Positions 26,841 to 35,489 of a stretch of 35,539 nucleotides of DNA are shown here, in pieces. The position numbers were made by a program, and so were the translations under genes. Position 1 is the stretch's first letter. Every line of letters starts with the position of its first letter. The DNA is from Desulfocapsa sp. (GTDB lineage: Bacteria; Desulfobacterota; Desulfobulbia; Desulfobulbales; Desulfocapsaceae): positions 1 through 35,539 of the forward strand of contig VMSP01000128.1 in NCBI GenBank assembly GCA_013792135.1. Reading direction: 5' to 3'. The notes beneath the pieces were generated by a model. That model saw only the letters and a list, made by a program, of their open reading frames with translations, was not told the origin of the DNA and made no database searches.

Positions 26841-26970
26841 GAAAAGGGGGCAAACCCGCTTTTGGCTTTTCTTGGTTGTTGGTGGTAAGATTTATTTATA
26901 TTCATTTCGTTACTCATAGAATTTCCCTGTTCCACGGTTCATCTCATGAACCGTGGACGTAGGGGAGAGA
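26841..26970 (+). repeat. Dispersed intergenic repeat, copy C
   Basis: The best-structured copy. At its 5' end AAGAAAAG and CTTTTCTT can pair around an inner CAAA...TTTG stem with an unpaired GGGG on one side. Then come GGTTGTTGGTGGTAAG, TTCATTTCGTTACTCATAG, AATTTCCCTG, and at 26931-26957 a perfect 12-bp hairpin, TCCACGGTTCAT-CTC-ATGAACCGTGGA in two arms, followed by CGTAGGGGAGAG. It ends 63 bases before the second ATPase start. Homologous to 15649-15780 and 19179-19305. Confidence 0.8.
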
Positions 26971-27033
26971 AAATTTTGCGACGCCATCAAAGTTATTCTG
27001 GATGATTAATACCAACATAGCAAGGGTTCTCCT

Positions 27034-29748
27034 ATGGACAGCAGCAGTGTGACTACTTCCAATATACCCAACCCGATCTCTTCTCCGCATGCAGCAGCGA
27101 GTGAGCTTGTCCTGGTCGCACTCAAAAGTTCACTTCACGGGCTGACTCATAGTGAAGCTGCGGCCCGCCTTGAGCTCTACGGACGGAACACATTACCTCA
27201 GGCCAGGCCGCCAGGAATCGCAACTGTCTTTTTCCGCCAGTTTGCCAGTCCGCTCATCTATGTTCTTGTGGCAGCCGCTCTCTTCTCCCTGATGATTAAG
27301 GAGTGGTCTGATGCCGGTTTTATTTCGGCAGTCCTGTTCATTAATGCTGTTATCGGGTCCATTCAAGAACATTCCGCCCAGCGCGCCGCCACAGCCCTGC
27401 AGGAACTGGTACGCACGCGATGCCGGGTATTGCGTGAGGGGGATAGTTATGAAATTAACGCCGAAGAGTTGGTCCCAGGCGATATTGTGCTTCTGGAGTC
27501 AGGTGACAAAATCCCTGCCGACCTACGGCTGCTCGTCTCCCATGATCTGGAGGTAGACGAATCTTTGCTGACCGGTGAGTCGTTACCGGTGGTGAAAGAC
27601 GGCAACATCGTGTTAAACGAAGATATCGGCTTGGGCGATCGAGTTAATATGCTTTTCACGGGCACCTTGATAGGTCGAGGGCGTGCTCGAGGGGTTGTGG
27701 TCAGTACGGCGCTTAACACTGTATTGGGCTCAATTGCTGCCGACGTTTTGTCCAAACAGCCTCCTAAGGCCCCGTTGCAGGTCCGGATGGACAGGTTCAC
27801 CCATCGTGTGGCGATCTTTGTTGGCATAGCGGCATTAACTATGTTGGGAGTGGCTGTGTCACGTGGCACGCCATTTGCCGAAATGTTCCTGCTCGTGGTC
27901 GCGCTGGCAGTATCTGTCATTCCCGAGGGCCTGCCGGTGGCACTCACCGTAGCTCTGGCCATAGGCATGCGGAGAATGGCCCGGCGAAACGTTATTGTGC
28001 GTCGGCTGTTAGCTGTGGAGGCGCTGGGTTCCTGTACGCTCATCGCAACCGATAAGACAGGCACGCTTACCGTCAATCAACTGACCGCACGTTGCATTGC
28101 CTTTCCAAATCGTGACCTGTGGGAGATAAGTGGTGAAGGCATCGTGCCGGAGGGTCAGATCCTGACACCACGAGGTGCACCATCTATAGAAGAGAGAATA
28201 CTATTGGAGCGGCTCTGTCAGGCAGCGGCACTGACCAATGAAGGCTTCCTTGGTCGTATCGATTCCGGCTGGTCTCACCATGGTGATGCAGTGGATGTTG
28301 CTTTCTTGGTGATGGCACATAAGGCCGGTGTCGTCAAGGCAGAGATTAGCAATAACTTTCCCGAAATTGCCACTATTCCCTATGAGTCTGAGCGGCTGTT
28401 TTCGGCCAGTCTGAACGATGTGAATGATCGACAGTGTGCCTTTGTGAAAGGGGCGCTTGAACGGCTGTTGCCCATGTGCACGACTATGGCATCGCTTGGG
28501 CGGGACGTTGCCATAAATCACGCTCTGATCGAACAACAGGCCCATGCTCTGGCCAGTGGCGGCTATAGGGTACTTGCCCTGGCGGCCGGTGAGATTGAAC
28601 TGAGTCCGCGCGAGATATTTACCGAAGAGCATCTGCACGGTCTGGCACTGATTGGCCTCGTGGGAATTATCGATCCCTTGCGTATTGAGGTGAAGGCAGC
28701 AGTTACAGCCTGTCGGCAGGCGGGCATTGAGGTGGCTATGATCACTGGCGACCACCCGGCTACTGCCTTTGCCATTGCCCGGGAATTAGGCATGGCGGAA
28801 CGGGCCGACCAGTTGGTGAGCGGCCCGGAATTGAGCTTGGCACTCGAATCTGGAACGATTGACCAGCTGACTCGTGATGTAAGGGTTTTCGCACGTGTGG
28901 GACCACACCAGAAGTTGGACATCGTTCAATCCCTGCAACGGAATGGTCATTTTGTGGCAGTGAGCGGAGACGGGGCCAACGATGCACCGGCGCTACGCGC
29001 TGCCCAGGTTGGGGTCGCCATGGGTATGAGCGGGACCGATGTGGCCCGGGAAACAGCCGACCTGATCATCACCGACGACAATTTTGCCTCCATTGTTGCA
29101 GGTGTCGAGGAGGGGAGAGTCGCCTATGCAAACGTACGCAAGGTGATTTTTCTCCTCATCTCCACCGGTGCCGCGGAGTTGGTGCTGTTTACCCTGGCCT
29201 TGTTGACCGGCATGCCTCTCCCGCTGATGGCCGTCCATTTACTGTGGTTGAACCTGGTAACCAATGGGGTTCAGGATGTGGCCCTGGCGTTCGAACCCGG
29301 TGAAGGCGACGAATTGCGTCACCCTCCAAGATCTCCGCGCGAACCCATCTTCAATAGACTCATGATGGAGCGGGTAGTGATCTCGGCGTTGGTCATCGGG
29401 AGTGTTGCCTTTCTTGCCTTCCAGTGGCTCATCGCCAGAGGTTTTACCCTGGATGAGGCACGCAATGGAACCCTGTTGCTGATGGTGTTGTTCGAGAACG
29501 TCCACGTGTTGAACTGTCGATCAGAACTACGCTCGGTGTTTCGACACAATCTACTCCTCAATCCGATCCTTTTAATCGGTACGGTTGTCGCACAACTCGT
29601 GCATATTGGTGCCATGTACACGCCCTGGATTCGCGATGTTCTGCATATCCAACCGGTAACGCCACAACATTGGCTGGTGCTGCTGGGACTGGCATTGACC
29701 GTGCTGATGGTGATGGAACTTCATAAAGCACTTCGCCGATGGTATTAG
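27034..29748 (+). CDS. P2-type cation-transporting ATPase with a non-SERCA ion site
   Basis: 904 residues. Standard P-type machinery: LTGES loop, phosphorylation motif ATDKTGTLT (D340), MITGDHPATA, SGDGANDAPAL hinge and about ten membrane segments. M4 has PEGLP (E298). Two Ca2+ ligands of SERCA are changed: M5 reads STGAAE (Gly at the Asn position, E715 kept) and M6 reads NLVTNG (N744 in place of the key Asp). The ion is therefore not safely Ca2+; Na+, K+, H+ or Mg2+ are possible. It shares only the general fold with the ATPase at 3207. Single gene, with repeat copy C upstream and a truncated copy plus an IS element directly downstream. The ribosome site (AGGG) is weak. Confidence 0.88.
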   Translation: MDSSSVTTSNIPNPISSPHAAASELVLVALKSSLHGLTHSEAAARLELYGRNTLPQARPPGIATVFFRQFASPLIYVLVAAALFSLMIKEWSDAGFISAVLFINAVIGSIQEHSAQRAATALQELVRTRCRVLREGDSYEINAEELVPGDIVLLESGDKIPADLRLLVSHDLEVDESLLTGESLPVVKDGNIVLNEDIGLGDRVNMLFTGTLIGRGRARGVVVSTALNTVLGSIAADVLSKQPPKAPLQVRMDRFTHRVAIFVGIAALTMLGVAVSRGTPFAEMFLLVVALAVSVIPEGLPVALTVALAIGMRRMARRNVIVRRLLAVEALGSCTLIATDKTGTLTVNQLTARCIAFPNRDLWEISGEGIVPEGQILTPRGAPSIEERILLERLCQAAALTNEGFLGRIDSGWSHHGDAVDVAFLVMAHKAGVVKAEISNNFPEIATIPYESERLFSASLNDVNDRQCAFVKGALERLLPMCTTMASLGRDVAINHALIEQQAHALASGGYRVLALAAGEIELSPREIFTEEHLHGLALIGLVGIIDPLRIEVKAAVTACRQAGIEVAMITGDHPATAFAIARELGMAERADQLVSGPELSLALESGTIDQLTRDVRVFARVGPHQKLDIVQSLQRNGHFVAVSGDGANDAPALRAAQVGVAMGMSGTDVARETADLIITDDNFASIVAGVEEGRVAYANVRKVIFLLISTGAAELVLFTLALLTGMPLPLMAVHLLWLNLVTNGVQDVALAFEPGEGDELRHPPRSPREPIFNRLMMERVVISALVIGSVAFLAFQWLIARGFTLDEARNGTLLLMVLFENVHVLNCRSELRSVFRHNLLLNPILLIGTVVAQLVHIGAMYTPWIRDVLHIQPVTPQHWLVLLGLALTVLMVMELHKALRRWY

Positions 29749-29751
29749 ATG

Positions 29752-29780
29752 GAAAAGGGGGCAAGTTCGTTTTTGGCTTT
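29752..29780 (+). repeat. Dispersed intergenic repeat, truncated copy D
   Basis: GAAAAGGGGGCAAGTTCG then TTTTTGGCTTT matches the first 29 bases of copy C (GAAAAGGGGGCAAACCCG, CTTTTGGCTTT). It starts three bases after the ATPase stop and ends exactly where the IS1182-family terminus begins. The missing remainder is not obvious on the far side of the element. Confidence 0.6.
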
Positions 29781-29810
29781 AGGAGTCTGTCGGGTTTAGA
29801 GTTATGCGAC
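29781..29810 (+). repeat. Left terminal inverted repeat of the IS1182-family element
   Basis: AGGAGTCTGTCGGGTTTAG with continuation AGTTATGCGAC. It matches the reverse complement of the right end with a few mismatches and a two-base gap. It lies about 150 bases before the transposase ATG. Confidence 0.8.
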
Positions 29811-29932
29811 GACAATGAAAAGCTGCGCGATTAGTTAACGTATTATGCTGATTTAACAATATAAATATTGACTTTCCCGGGTGTTTTCAGTTAGCTTCTG
29901 TGTTTTTTAATAAATCACACAGTGAGAAAGAT

Positions 29933-31109
29933 ATGACTCAAAAATTCATTCATACAAATAGAGATCAACAATATCTCTTCCCGCCATCTCTTCAAGATTG
30001 GCTCCCGGAACAGCATCTGGCCCGGTTTATTGTTGATATTGTCTCGCAGCTTAATCTGCTGCCTCTTACGGGAACCTATGCAGGGAAAGGGCATAGGGCA
30101 TATCATCCCGAAATTCTATTATCTTTGCTCTTTTATGGCTATGCTACCGGAGTTTTCTCCAGCCGAAAAATTGAGCAGGCGACCTATGATTCCGTTGCCT
30201 TTCGTTTTATTTCCGCCAATACTCATCCAGATCATGATACCATAGCTACCTTCCGCAAGCGATTCCTTGAACAACTGAAGCCGCTTTTCATAGAAATCTT
30301 GATGCTTGCCAGCGAAATGGGTCTTTTGAAATTGAGTAAAGTCAGCCTTGATGGCACCAAGATAAAAGCCAATGCTTCCAAACACCACGCCTTGAGCTGG
30401 GATTATGCAGGCAAGCTTGAACAACAATTACGGGCCGAGGTTGATAAGTTCCTCCGCCTTGCCGAGCAGGCTGATTCCGAAGAAATACCTGATGGAATGG
30501 ATATTCCGAAAGAACATTGTCGTCGTCAAGACCGGTTAAATGCCATAGCCCAAGCAAAGGTAAAAATTGAGGCGCGGGCAGCGGAAAGATACGCACGGGA
30601 GCAAAAAGAATACGACGAGAAAGTCGCTGCACGTCTTGCAAAAGCTGAAGCTACCGGAAAGAAACCTCGCGGTCGTAACCCTGAGCCACCTACGCCGGGA
30701 CCTCGCAAAAAAGATCAAGTCAATTTAACAGACGAAGAATCCCGCATCATGCCGTCTTCTGACAAGGGATTTGTACAGGCGTACAATGCACAAGCTGCCG
30801 TTGACGTTGATACGATGCTTATTGTCGAATCTCACATCAGTCAAGCGCCGAACGACAAGCAAGAGCTCACCTGCGCCTCTACCTGAAGATGTGGAGCCGA
30901 TTGACAAGATGAGGCATAAACTCAAAACTGTTGAGGGCCGTAAGATTTACGCGCAACGCAAGAGCACGGTTGAGCCAGTATTTGGCATTGTCAAACATGT
31001 CTTGGGCTTCAGATAATTTTTCCTGCGAGGTCTGGAGTCAGTCTCCGGTGAATGGACACTTGTATCTATTGCATGGAATATAAAGCGAATGTTTGCCTTG
31101 AATAGTTAA
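29933..31109 (+). pseudogene. IS1182-family transposase, inactivated by deletion/frameshift and a nonsense codon
   Basis: ATG at 29933 begins MTQKFIHTNRDQQ. Intact N-terminal domain (FPPSLQDWLPEQHLARF, KIEQATYDSVAF), DDE-type core start (VSLDGTKIKANASKH), then RIMPSSDKGFVQAYNAQAAV and APNDKQEL. There the frame breaks: about 90-100 residues normally present are missing, and the sequence resumes in another frame with APLPEDVEPIDKMRHKLKT, YAQRKSTVEPVFGIVKHVLG. A second lesion is TAA at 31014-31016 where relatives have a Gln codon in GFRQF; the tail LRGLESVSGEWTLVSIAWN continues in frame to TAA 31107-31109. At least one catalytic acidic residue is lost with the deletion, so the element cannot transpose unaided. 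Confidence 0.9.
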
Positions 31110-31235
31110 AATATGTCAAAGAACAAGGAAAACTGAATAAATTTCAATTCAAATTGGCTGTTTATAGCCAGAAAAGTGATAAGCGTTATCAACTGACTGT
31201 AACTATTAATTCCAGCTGTTAGGCCTCAACCTATG

Positions 31236-31263
31236 GTCGTAACTTGAAACCCGACAGGCTCCT
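31236..31263 (-). repeat. Right terminal inverted repeat of the IS1182-family element
   Basis: On the minus strand it reads AGGAGCCTGTCGGGTTTC with continuation AAGTTACGAC, matching the left end. About 125 bases of non-coding element sequence separate it from the transposase stop. Confidence 0.8.
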
Positions 31264-31364
31264 AGGCTCTTTTCTTTAGAAATTCAGGATGTGAAATCTT
31301 ATAGAAAGCAAATTTAAGCCCCAAAATCAAGCAAATACAACCTTACCAAAGGCTCATTACATTT

Positions 31365-31428
31365 AAGGGTCAGATGTGATATAAAATAAAAAATGAATGA
31401 TATCTTTGAAAAAGTTGACTTGACCCTT
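31365..31428. repeat. Long inverted repeat AAGGGTCA ... TGACCCTT
   Basis: Eight-base arms at 31365-31372 and 31421-31428 flank an AT-rich 48-base centre that itself has a GATAT pair. The right arm is followed by TTTT. The shape (GGGTCA ... TTGACTTGACCC) resembles small palindromic repeats linked to Y1/RAYT-type transposases in proteobacteria; that link is from memory, and no transposase gene is adjacent. It may also act as a terminator. Confidence 0.5.
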
Positions 31429-31465
31429 TTTCCATACAATTTATTTAAATTGCATATGAAAAATG

Positions 31466-31496
31466 GTATAAAAATAAATAAAATTTAATTTTATAC
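31466..31496. repeat. AT-rich inverted repeat
   Basis: GTATAAAAATAAA and TTTAATTTTATAC can pair with one mismatch around a short AT loop. It lies in the 500-base gap between the IS transposase and the next gene, a stretch otherwise without coding signs. Function unknown. Confidence 0.35.
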
Positions 31497-31533
31497 ATTA
31501 AGACAGTGTGTTAACTCATTGCTTGCACAGTAA

Positions 31534-31568
31534 AGCCTGTCGAAATTTTGTGGTAAGTCCGACAGGCT
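31534..31568. repeat. Inverted repeat derived from IS1182-family ends
   Basis: AGCCTGTCG (31534-31542) and CGACAGGCT (31560-31568) form a perfect 9-bp inverted repeat with a 17-base spacer. Both arms copy the core of the insertion-sequence ends seen at 29781, 31263 and 810. It could be two abutting ends of a nearly empty element or a hairpin derived from one. It lies 46 bases before the next gene start. Confidence 0.6.
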
Positions 31569-31613
31569 CTTATGAAAGGTGATTCTTATCACTATTACTA
31601 AATGGAGATTTAC

Positions 31614-32816
31614 GTGAAAAAAACGATGGCCCGTCTCTCCTGCTCCAAAACGACACAGAATTCATATCGAACTCCTTGTTATTCTCCCGACAGAAGAACA
31701 AAATCCGGCACCATTCTTCTTATCGCCCTGTTATTGTTCGTCCCTGCTACAGGCTACAGTTTTGACTTTGGCTCCATGGTGGATGACGTTGGCTCTGCAG
31801 TTAAAAGTGGTGTCAAAACAATAGAAAGAAGTGCTGACCAGATTCTCCAAAAGGGAGATAAGCGTGCAGTTAAAAAACAACAAATTGAAAATACTGCTAA
31901 AAGTGAACCACAAGAAACAATTAAACAAAGCACCGCTGATAACAACAGTAAAAGCCAGCATGTGAAAACCAAATCTGCATCACCTCCTGTAAACTCAGGA
32001 GGTTCAATTTTCTCAAAGGACCCAATCAACCCGGACAATCCATCTGCCCCTGTTGCATCCTTCACCGCCGGAGACCATATTTATGGTATGCTTAAGGCTT
32101 CAAAACCATGGAAAGAGTTAAACCAAAACAGCAATTACATAATTGTCTGGCTCTATATAGATGGGCAGCAGAAAGTTTACAAAAGCGTTGGTCTGCAGCG
32201 ACCCGAATTAATTGCGCAAGACTATTTCATTATTGATGTTGCTCCTGAGCCATCACATATGAGCAATTATAGCGACAGAGACATTATTTTCCCTGAAAAG
32301 GATGGCTATAAATTCGGTCCTGAACTTTTTACCAAATATCTTAGTGAACTCCCCCCCGGTGAACACACGTTTCGCCTTGAAGTCAAAGCTTATAACAAGA
32401 TCTATGCTTCTGGAGAATTTTCCATCAGCGGTGACGACTTCAGTAGCTATTCAAAACTTCTGGCAGGCATAAAAGACAGCAGTGGCCAGCAACAGAAGAT
32501 GCCGAAAGTTGGGAAAGTCGATATGGCACTACAGAATGAAATGATAGCGTTGCTTAAAAATGGAGGCTGGCCTGATATCCGTCGTCTGGTCATTGTTGAT
32601 AAGGATTGGTGGATTGACAGGGTTGCGGGTGGTGATAGTGCAGTCGAGTCGCGCCACATGGAAGCTGCCGCTGCGGCTCAAGACACTGACGGTAGTTTTT
32701 ATTTCCGACACGTAACCTTTCATCAGCCCATGCTTATAACAGGAAATTGGGGCAAGCTTGAACTGAGCAATACAGGAGAGAAAAAAGCGCTCCCTGAAGC
32801 AAATGTGGATAAATAA
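31614..32816 (+). CDS. Exported protein of unknown function
   Basis: I prefer the GTG at 31614 (TGGAG six bases upstream; about 400 residues) to the ATG at 31602, which has no ribosome site. A basic N-terminus precedes a hydrophobic segment (TILLIALLLFVPATGYS), a signal peptide or anchor. Then come a short helix (VDDVGSAVKSGVKTIERSAD), a polar Lys/Gln/Ser-rich linker up to about residue 140, and a folded C-terminal part. The latter has a beta domain (GEHTFRLEVKAYNKIYASGE) and a terminal domain with GGWPDIRRLVIVDKDWWIDR, RHMEAAAAAQDTDGSFYFR and WGKLEL. The tail resembles uncharacterised extracytoplasmic proteins I cannot name. It probably forms a unit with the gene 77 bases downstream. Confidence 0.7.
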   Translation: MKKTMARLSCSKTTQNSYRTPCYSPDRRTKSGTILLIALLLFVPATGYSFDFGSMVDDVGSAVKSGVKTIERSADQILQKGDKRAVKKQQIENTAKSEPQETIKQSTADNNSKSQHVKTKSASPPVNSGGSIFSKDPINPDNPSAPVASFTAGDHIYGMLKASKPWKELNQNSNYIIVWLYIDGQQKVYKSVGLQRPELIAQDYFIIDVAPEPSHMSNYSDRDIIFPEKDGYKFGPELFTKYLSELPPGEHTFRLEVKAYNKIYASGEFSISGDDFSSYSKLLAGIKDSSGQQQKMPKVGKVDMALQNEMIALLKNGGWPDIRRLVIVDKDWWIDRVAGGDSAVESRHMEAAAAAQDTDGSFYFRHVTFHQPMLITGNWGKLELSNTGEKKALPEANVDK

Positions 32817-32893
32817 TTTTTTTAGCAGCGGGAAACATCCCACCGGAACAGAATAACTACCAACTTTCTATCAAAAAGAAAGGAGTTGCTGAT

Positions 32894-34615
32894 ATGATTG
32901 ATACAATATTTAAAAAGTTTACCCTCTCCGTAATCGTGAGTTGCTGCTTCCTACTGGTCCAGGGTGCAATTCACTCATTGCCGGCCGCTGACGTGGACGC
33001 GACGATCAAACAGATCAACACCAGTCTCAGAAGAGCTGAAAAGGATATGTTTGCCGGAAAAACTGAAAATGCCATAGCCTCTCTTGAAAATATTCATAAT
33101 CTGATCATACAGACCAAAGGGGATGATCCAAACAATAATAAGTTAAAACAGGCAGAAAATAAATTTCAAAAACTGGTGAAAGATCTTGAAAGGCGCACCG
33201 GACAAAATTTGGGAGGTGGCACCCTGACAGCAGCTGCTTCTAGCTCGGCTGTTGTCTTGCCTGAAAAGCCCTCAAGTAAACCCTCTGACAGAATAAGCAG
33301 TCATGCAGCTGATGTACCACCAGAACAATCTACGATACAAGCAGATACGGCTGGCGCATCGCCTGATCAACCAGCGGTTCAGGCAGATACCGTTGTTAAA
33401 CTTCCCCACCAGGCACGGCAGCCCTTTGAAAAAGCATCACGAGGGTTGGAAAATATTGAGAGCCTATTTACTCAGTTGGAGGATCCTGATTACAGAGGAG
33501 ACAAAGAACAGCTTGTCTCAAGGCTTGAAAGCTCTCTCGGTGCGATAAGGAATCAGCTCGACGAAGCCCGACAGGCGGCAGCAGAGAGAGGCGTTTCTTC
33601 CCATCCGTCTTTTGATGACGCTGGAGCTCGACTTACAATTATGATGGAAAAAGCTACGGTTGCCAAAGGAAAATTTGCCCAGCAACAGAATATGGCCAAG
33701 GAGCAGGCTCAGCAAATTGAGGCGGATGTCCAGAAACTGAAAGAAGAATATGATCGTCTCAAACCTATATTGGGAGCCGCCACCGGGACTGTAATTTATT
33801 ATAATGATCTCGTTCCGGCTAAAAAACTTCTCGACCAGCTGAACAACTTTGATGCCAATGACCGGGCGGCTCTCTCCACTCTTCTTGCATCGTTTGCCGG
33901 TAAATATGGTTCTACCCAGGAGGATATTGACAGAAAAGCCTCAAAAATGGGATATGTCGGTGAATATTTCAGCGCAAGTTATCACTATCTGGCGCTATCA
34001 ACCGGTCTGGATAATATAAGCAACACTCGCACTGTGATGGCTGAAGATCTGGCCAGGAAAGTAAAAGAGATAACAGGACGTTCTGATAAATCGCATGATT
34101 TCTCTCAATCGGAGCAATACGAAAAAGCTCGTGAATACCTGGCGCTTGCCCAGCAGTTTGATAGCAAGGACAACCTGGTACAAAATCTGTCAGCAACAAT
34201 TGATCAGGATATTGCTGCTGGCATGGAAAAATTCGATGAAAAAATTGACAAACAGACCTGGCCGAAGGAAGCTCCCGATGCCCCTGGTAATGCTAAAAAA
34301 CTGGCAAAGACTGCAAAGGAATGGTTTGAGAAAAGTCCGGACTGGGGAAGTAGAGAAAAGAATCCCTACACCGTACTGGCCGTTGTTGTTACTGGCCCCT
34401 GGTCCATTCAGAAAAAAAATATTTTGAGTGAACCGATCATGTACGGCCTGCCAGTGGCTGTAGCCCTACAGACAGAAAATGATAAAAAGAATAATATTGC
34501 CCGCGTTTTTTCGCTGACACTGCGTACAAATGAAATGCTCGGGGTAAAAATGGAACCTCCATTCGACCATGTCACAGTTGGAAGTTCCTATTATATTCGA
34601 CCCGGTGCTCTTTAA
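32894..34615 (+). CDS. Exported, largely helical protein of unknown function
   Basis: 573 residues; AAAGGAG before the ATG. Signal peptide (hydrophobic 11-24, cleavage near LPAADVDA). A helical repeat-like region follows (ATIKQINTSLRRAEKDMFAG, about 33-105), then a Pro/Ser/Ala linker with a short duplication (two QADT segments, about 148-165), long coiled-coil stretches (LESSLGAIRNQLDEARQAAA; QAQQIEADVQKLKEEYDRLK), more helices with two possible TPR-like turns, and a beta C-terminus ending in SSYYIRPGAL. No catalytic motif is evident. It follows another exported protein on the same strand, so the two may act together in the periplasm or at the surface. Unidentified. Confidence 0.7.
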   Translation: MIDTIFKKFTLSVIVSCCFLLVQGAIHSLPAADVDATIKQINTSLRRAEKDMFAGKTENAIASLENIHNLIIQTKGDDPNNNKLKQAENKFQKLVKDLERRTGQNLGGGTLTAAASSSAVVLPEKPSSKPSDRISSHAADVPPEQSTIQADTAGASPDQPAVQADTVVKLPHQARQPFEKASRGLENIESLFTQLEDPDYRGDKEQLVSRLESSLGAIRNQLDEARQAAAERGVSSHPSFDDAGARLTIMMEKATVAKGKFAQQQNMAKEQAQQIEADVQKLKEEYDRLKPILGAATGTVIYYNDLVPAKKLLDQLNNFDANDRAALSTLLASFAGKYGSTQEDIDRKASKMGYVGEYFSASYHYLALSTGLDNISNTRTVMAEDLARKVKEITGRSDKSHDFSQSEQYEKAREYLALAQQFDSKDNLVQNLSATIDQDIAAGMEKFDEKIDKQTWPKEAPDAPGNAKKLAKTAKEWFEKSPDWGSREKNPYTVLAVVVTGPWSIQKKNILSEPIMYGLPVAVALQTENDKKNNIARVFSLTLRTNEMLGVKMEPPFDHVTVGSSYYIRPGAL

Positions 34616-34683
34616 TCAGCGGGGAGATTTCGTCGAAATTATCCCTCTCTCGGGTAGATCTGGTTCCATGACAGTAAGCACAA

Positions 34684-34718
34684 TTCAAGAGCGCGGGAAC
34701 TTTCCCGGCGCTCTTGAA
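34684..34718 (+). terminator. Strong hairpin after the exported helical protein
   Basis: TTCAAGAGCGC plus GGGAA pair with TTCCC and GCGCTCTTGAA, one bulged G, nearly 16 bp with a tiny loop. It begins 69 bases after the stop codon. No T-tract follows (AAAAAAG instead), so it is not a classical intrinsic terminator; it may stop transcription weakly or protect the mRNA 3' end. Confidence 0.45.
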
Positions 34719-34849
34719 AAAAGAAGCCGATAAAAAGGAAGTTTTTCCCGGAAATCAAAGAGCAGCTTTGACAATTTTGCTGGTTTTTTGATTTAGTTTA
34801 ATACAAGAAATAAATAGCCAAGTTTGGGGTGGATTAACTAGCAAATATT

Positions 34850-35311
34850 ATGGAAAATTATCACATAGAAATGCGCTCATACCGGATCATCGGCTGGGGT
34901 TGGGTTGTGTTCTGTATTATTGGAATGGTCGTAACATTCCTGTCTAATCTCTATTGGCAATCCGTTGGATGTGCTTTCTCTTCACTCTTTGGGGCCTACA
35001 TGGTGCTGGGCTCCGGCAGCTTCGATATCGACAGTGATGGCCTTATCCATAAGTCATCGTTTGGCACATGGAAAATTCGCTGGGACGAAATATCCAGAGT
35101 TGAGATTGGAGAAGTGGAGGGAACGATGGTGCTCCACGGGAGCAATAAGCGTTTTATTCTTTCTTCTCCCGGTGGATGGGATGCGTCTGTAAAAGACGAC
35201 GCGTTTGCCTTCGTAATCAAGCAACTTGAAGCACGCAATATCCCACCGCAACCAAGTGGGACTGCCGCCTACAAAATCATGAAAAATACTCGCGTTCTGA
35301 CAAATCAATAA
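34850..35311 (+). CDS. Small membrane protein with a PH-like cytoplasmic domain
   Basis: 153 residues. Two adjacent membrane segments (about 13-30, IIGWGWVVFCIIGMVVTF, and 36-53) are followed by a beta-rich domain: FDIDSDGLIHKSSFGTWKIR, WDEISRVEIG, MVLHGSNKRFIL, then a helix FAFVIKQLEARNI. The pattern (hydrophobic hairpin, then strand pattern with W-x-EI) resembles bacterial PH-domain membrane proteins, which have poorly known roles. The ribosome site is weak. It stands alone between the hairpin at 34684 and the element at the right edge. Confidence 0.6.
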   Translation: MENYHIEMRSYRIIGWGWVVFCIIGMVVTFLSNLYWQSVGCAFSSLFGAYMVLGSGSFDIDSDGLIHKSSFGTWKIRWDEISRVEIGEVEGTMVLHGSNKRFILSSPGGWDASVKDDAFAFVIKQLEARNIPPQPSGTAAYKIMKNTRVLTNQ

Positions 35312-35489
35312 CCGGATAACGAACGCTGAAAAACCTGTTTTATGCTTGCTCTCATTTGTTGCTAACCCATATTTAACATTTTCAGACAATTTTCCGATAA
35401 AATACAGATTTTTTATCAAAAAAACTCAATGATTTCAACAGAAATTGCTGATTTTTCGCTTTGTAGTGCCATAATTTATTAAATAATTA

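Larger units (their letters stand above)
29781..31263 (+). mobile_element. IS1182-family insertion sequence, defective
   Basis: 1483 bases bounded by terminal inverted repeats at 29781-29810 and 31236-31263. The only gene is a broken transposase. Full IS1182-family elements are usually somewhat longer, in line with the internal deletion seen in the transposase. Exact target-site duplication could not be settled: the flanks read GGCTTT on the left and AGGCTC on the right. Related to the fragment at 384-811. Confidence 0.85.

Noticed and set aside
15649-26970. c-di-GMP (GEMM) riboswitch as identity of the intergenic repeat
   Set aside because: None of the conserved GEMM core segments is present.
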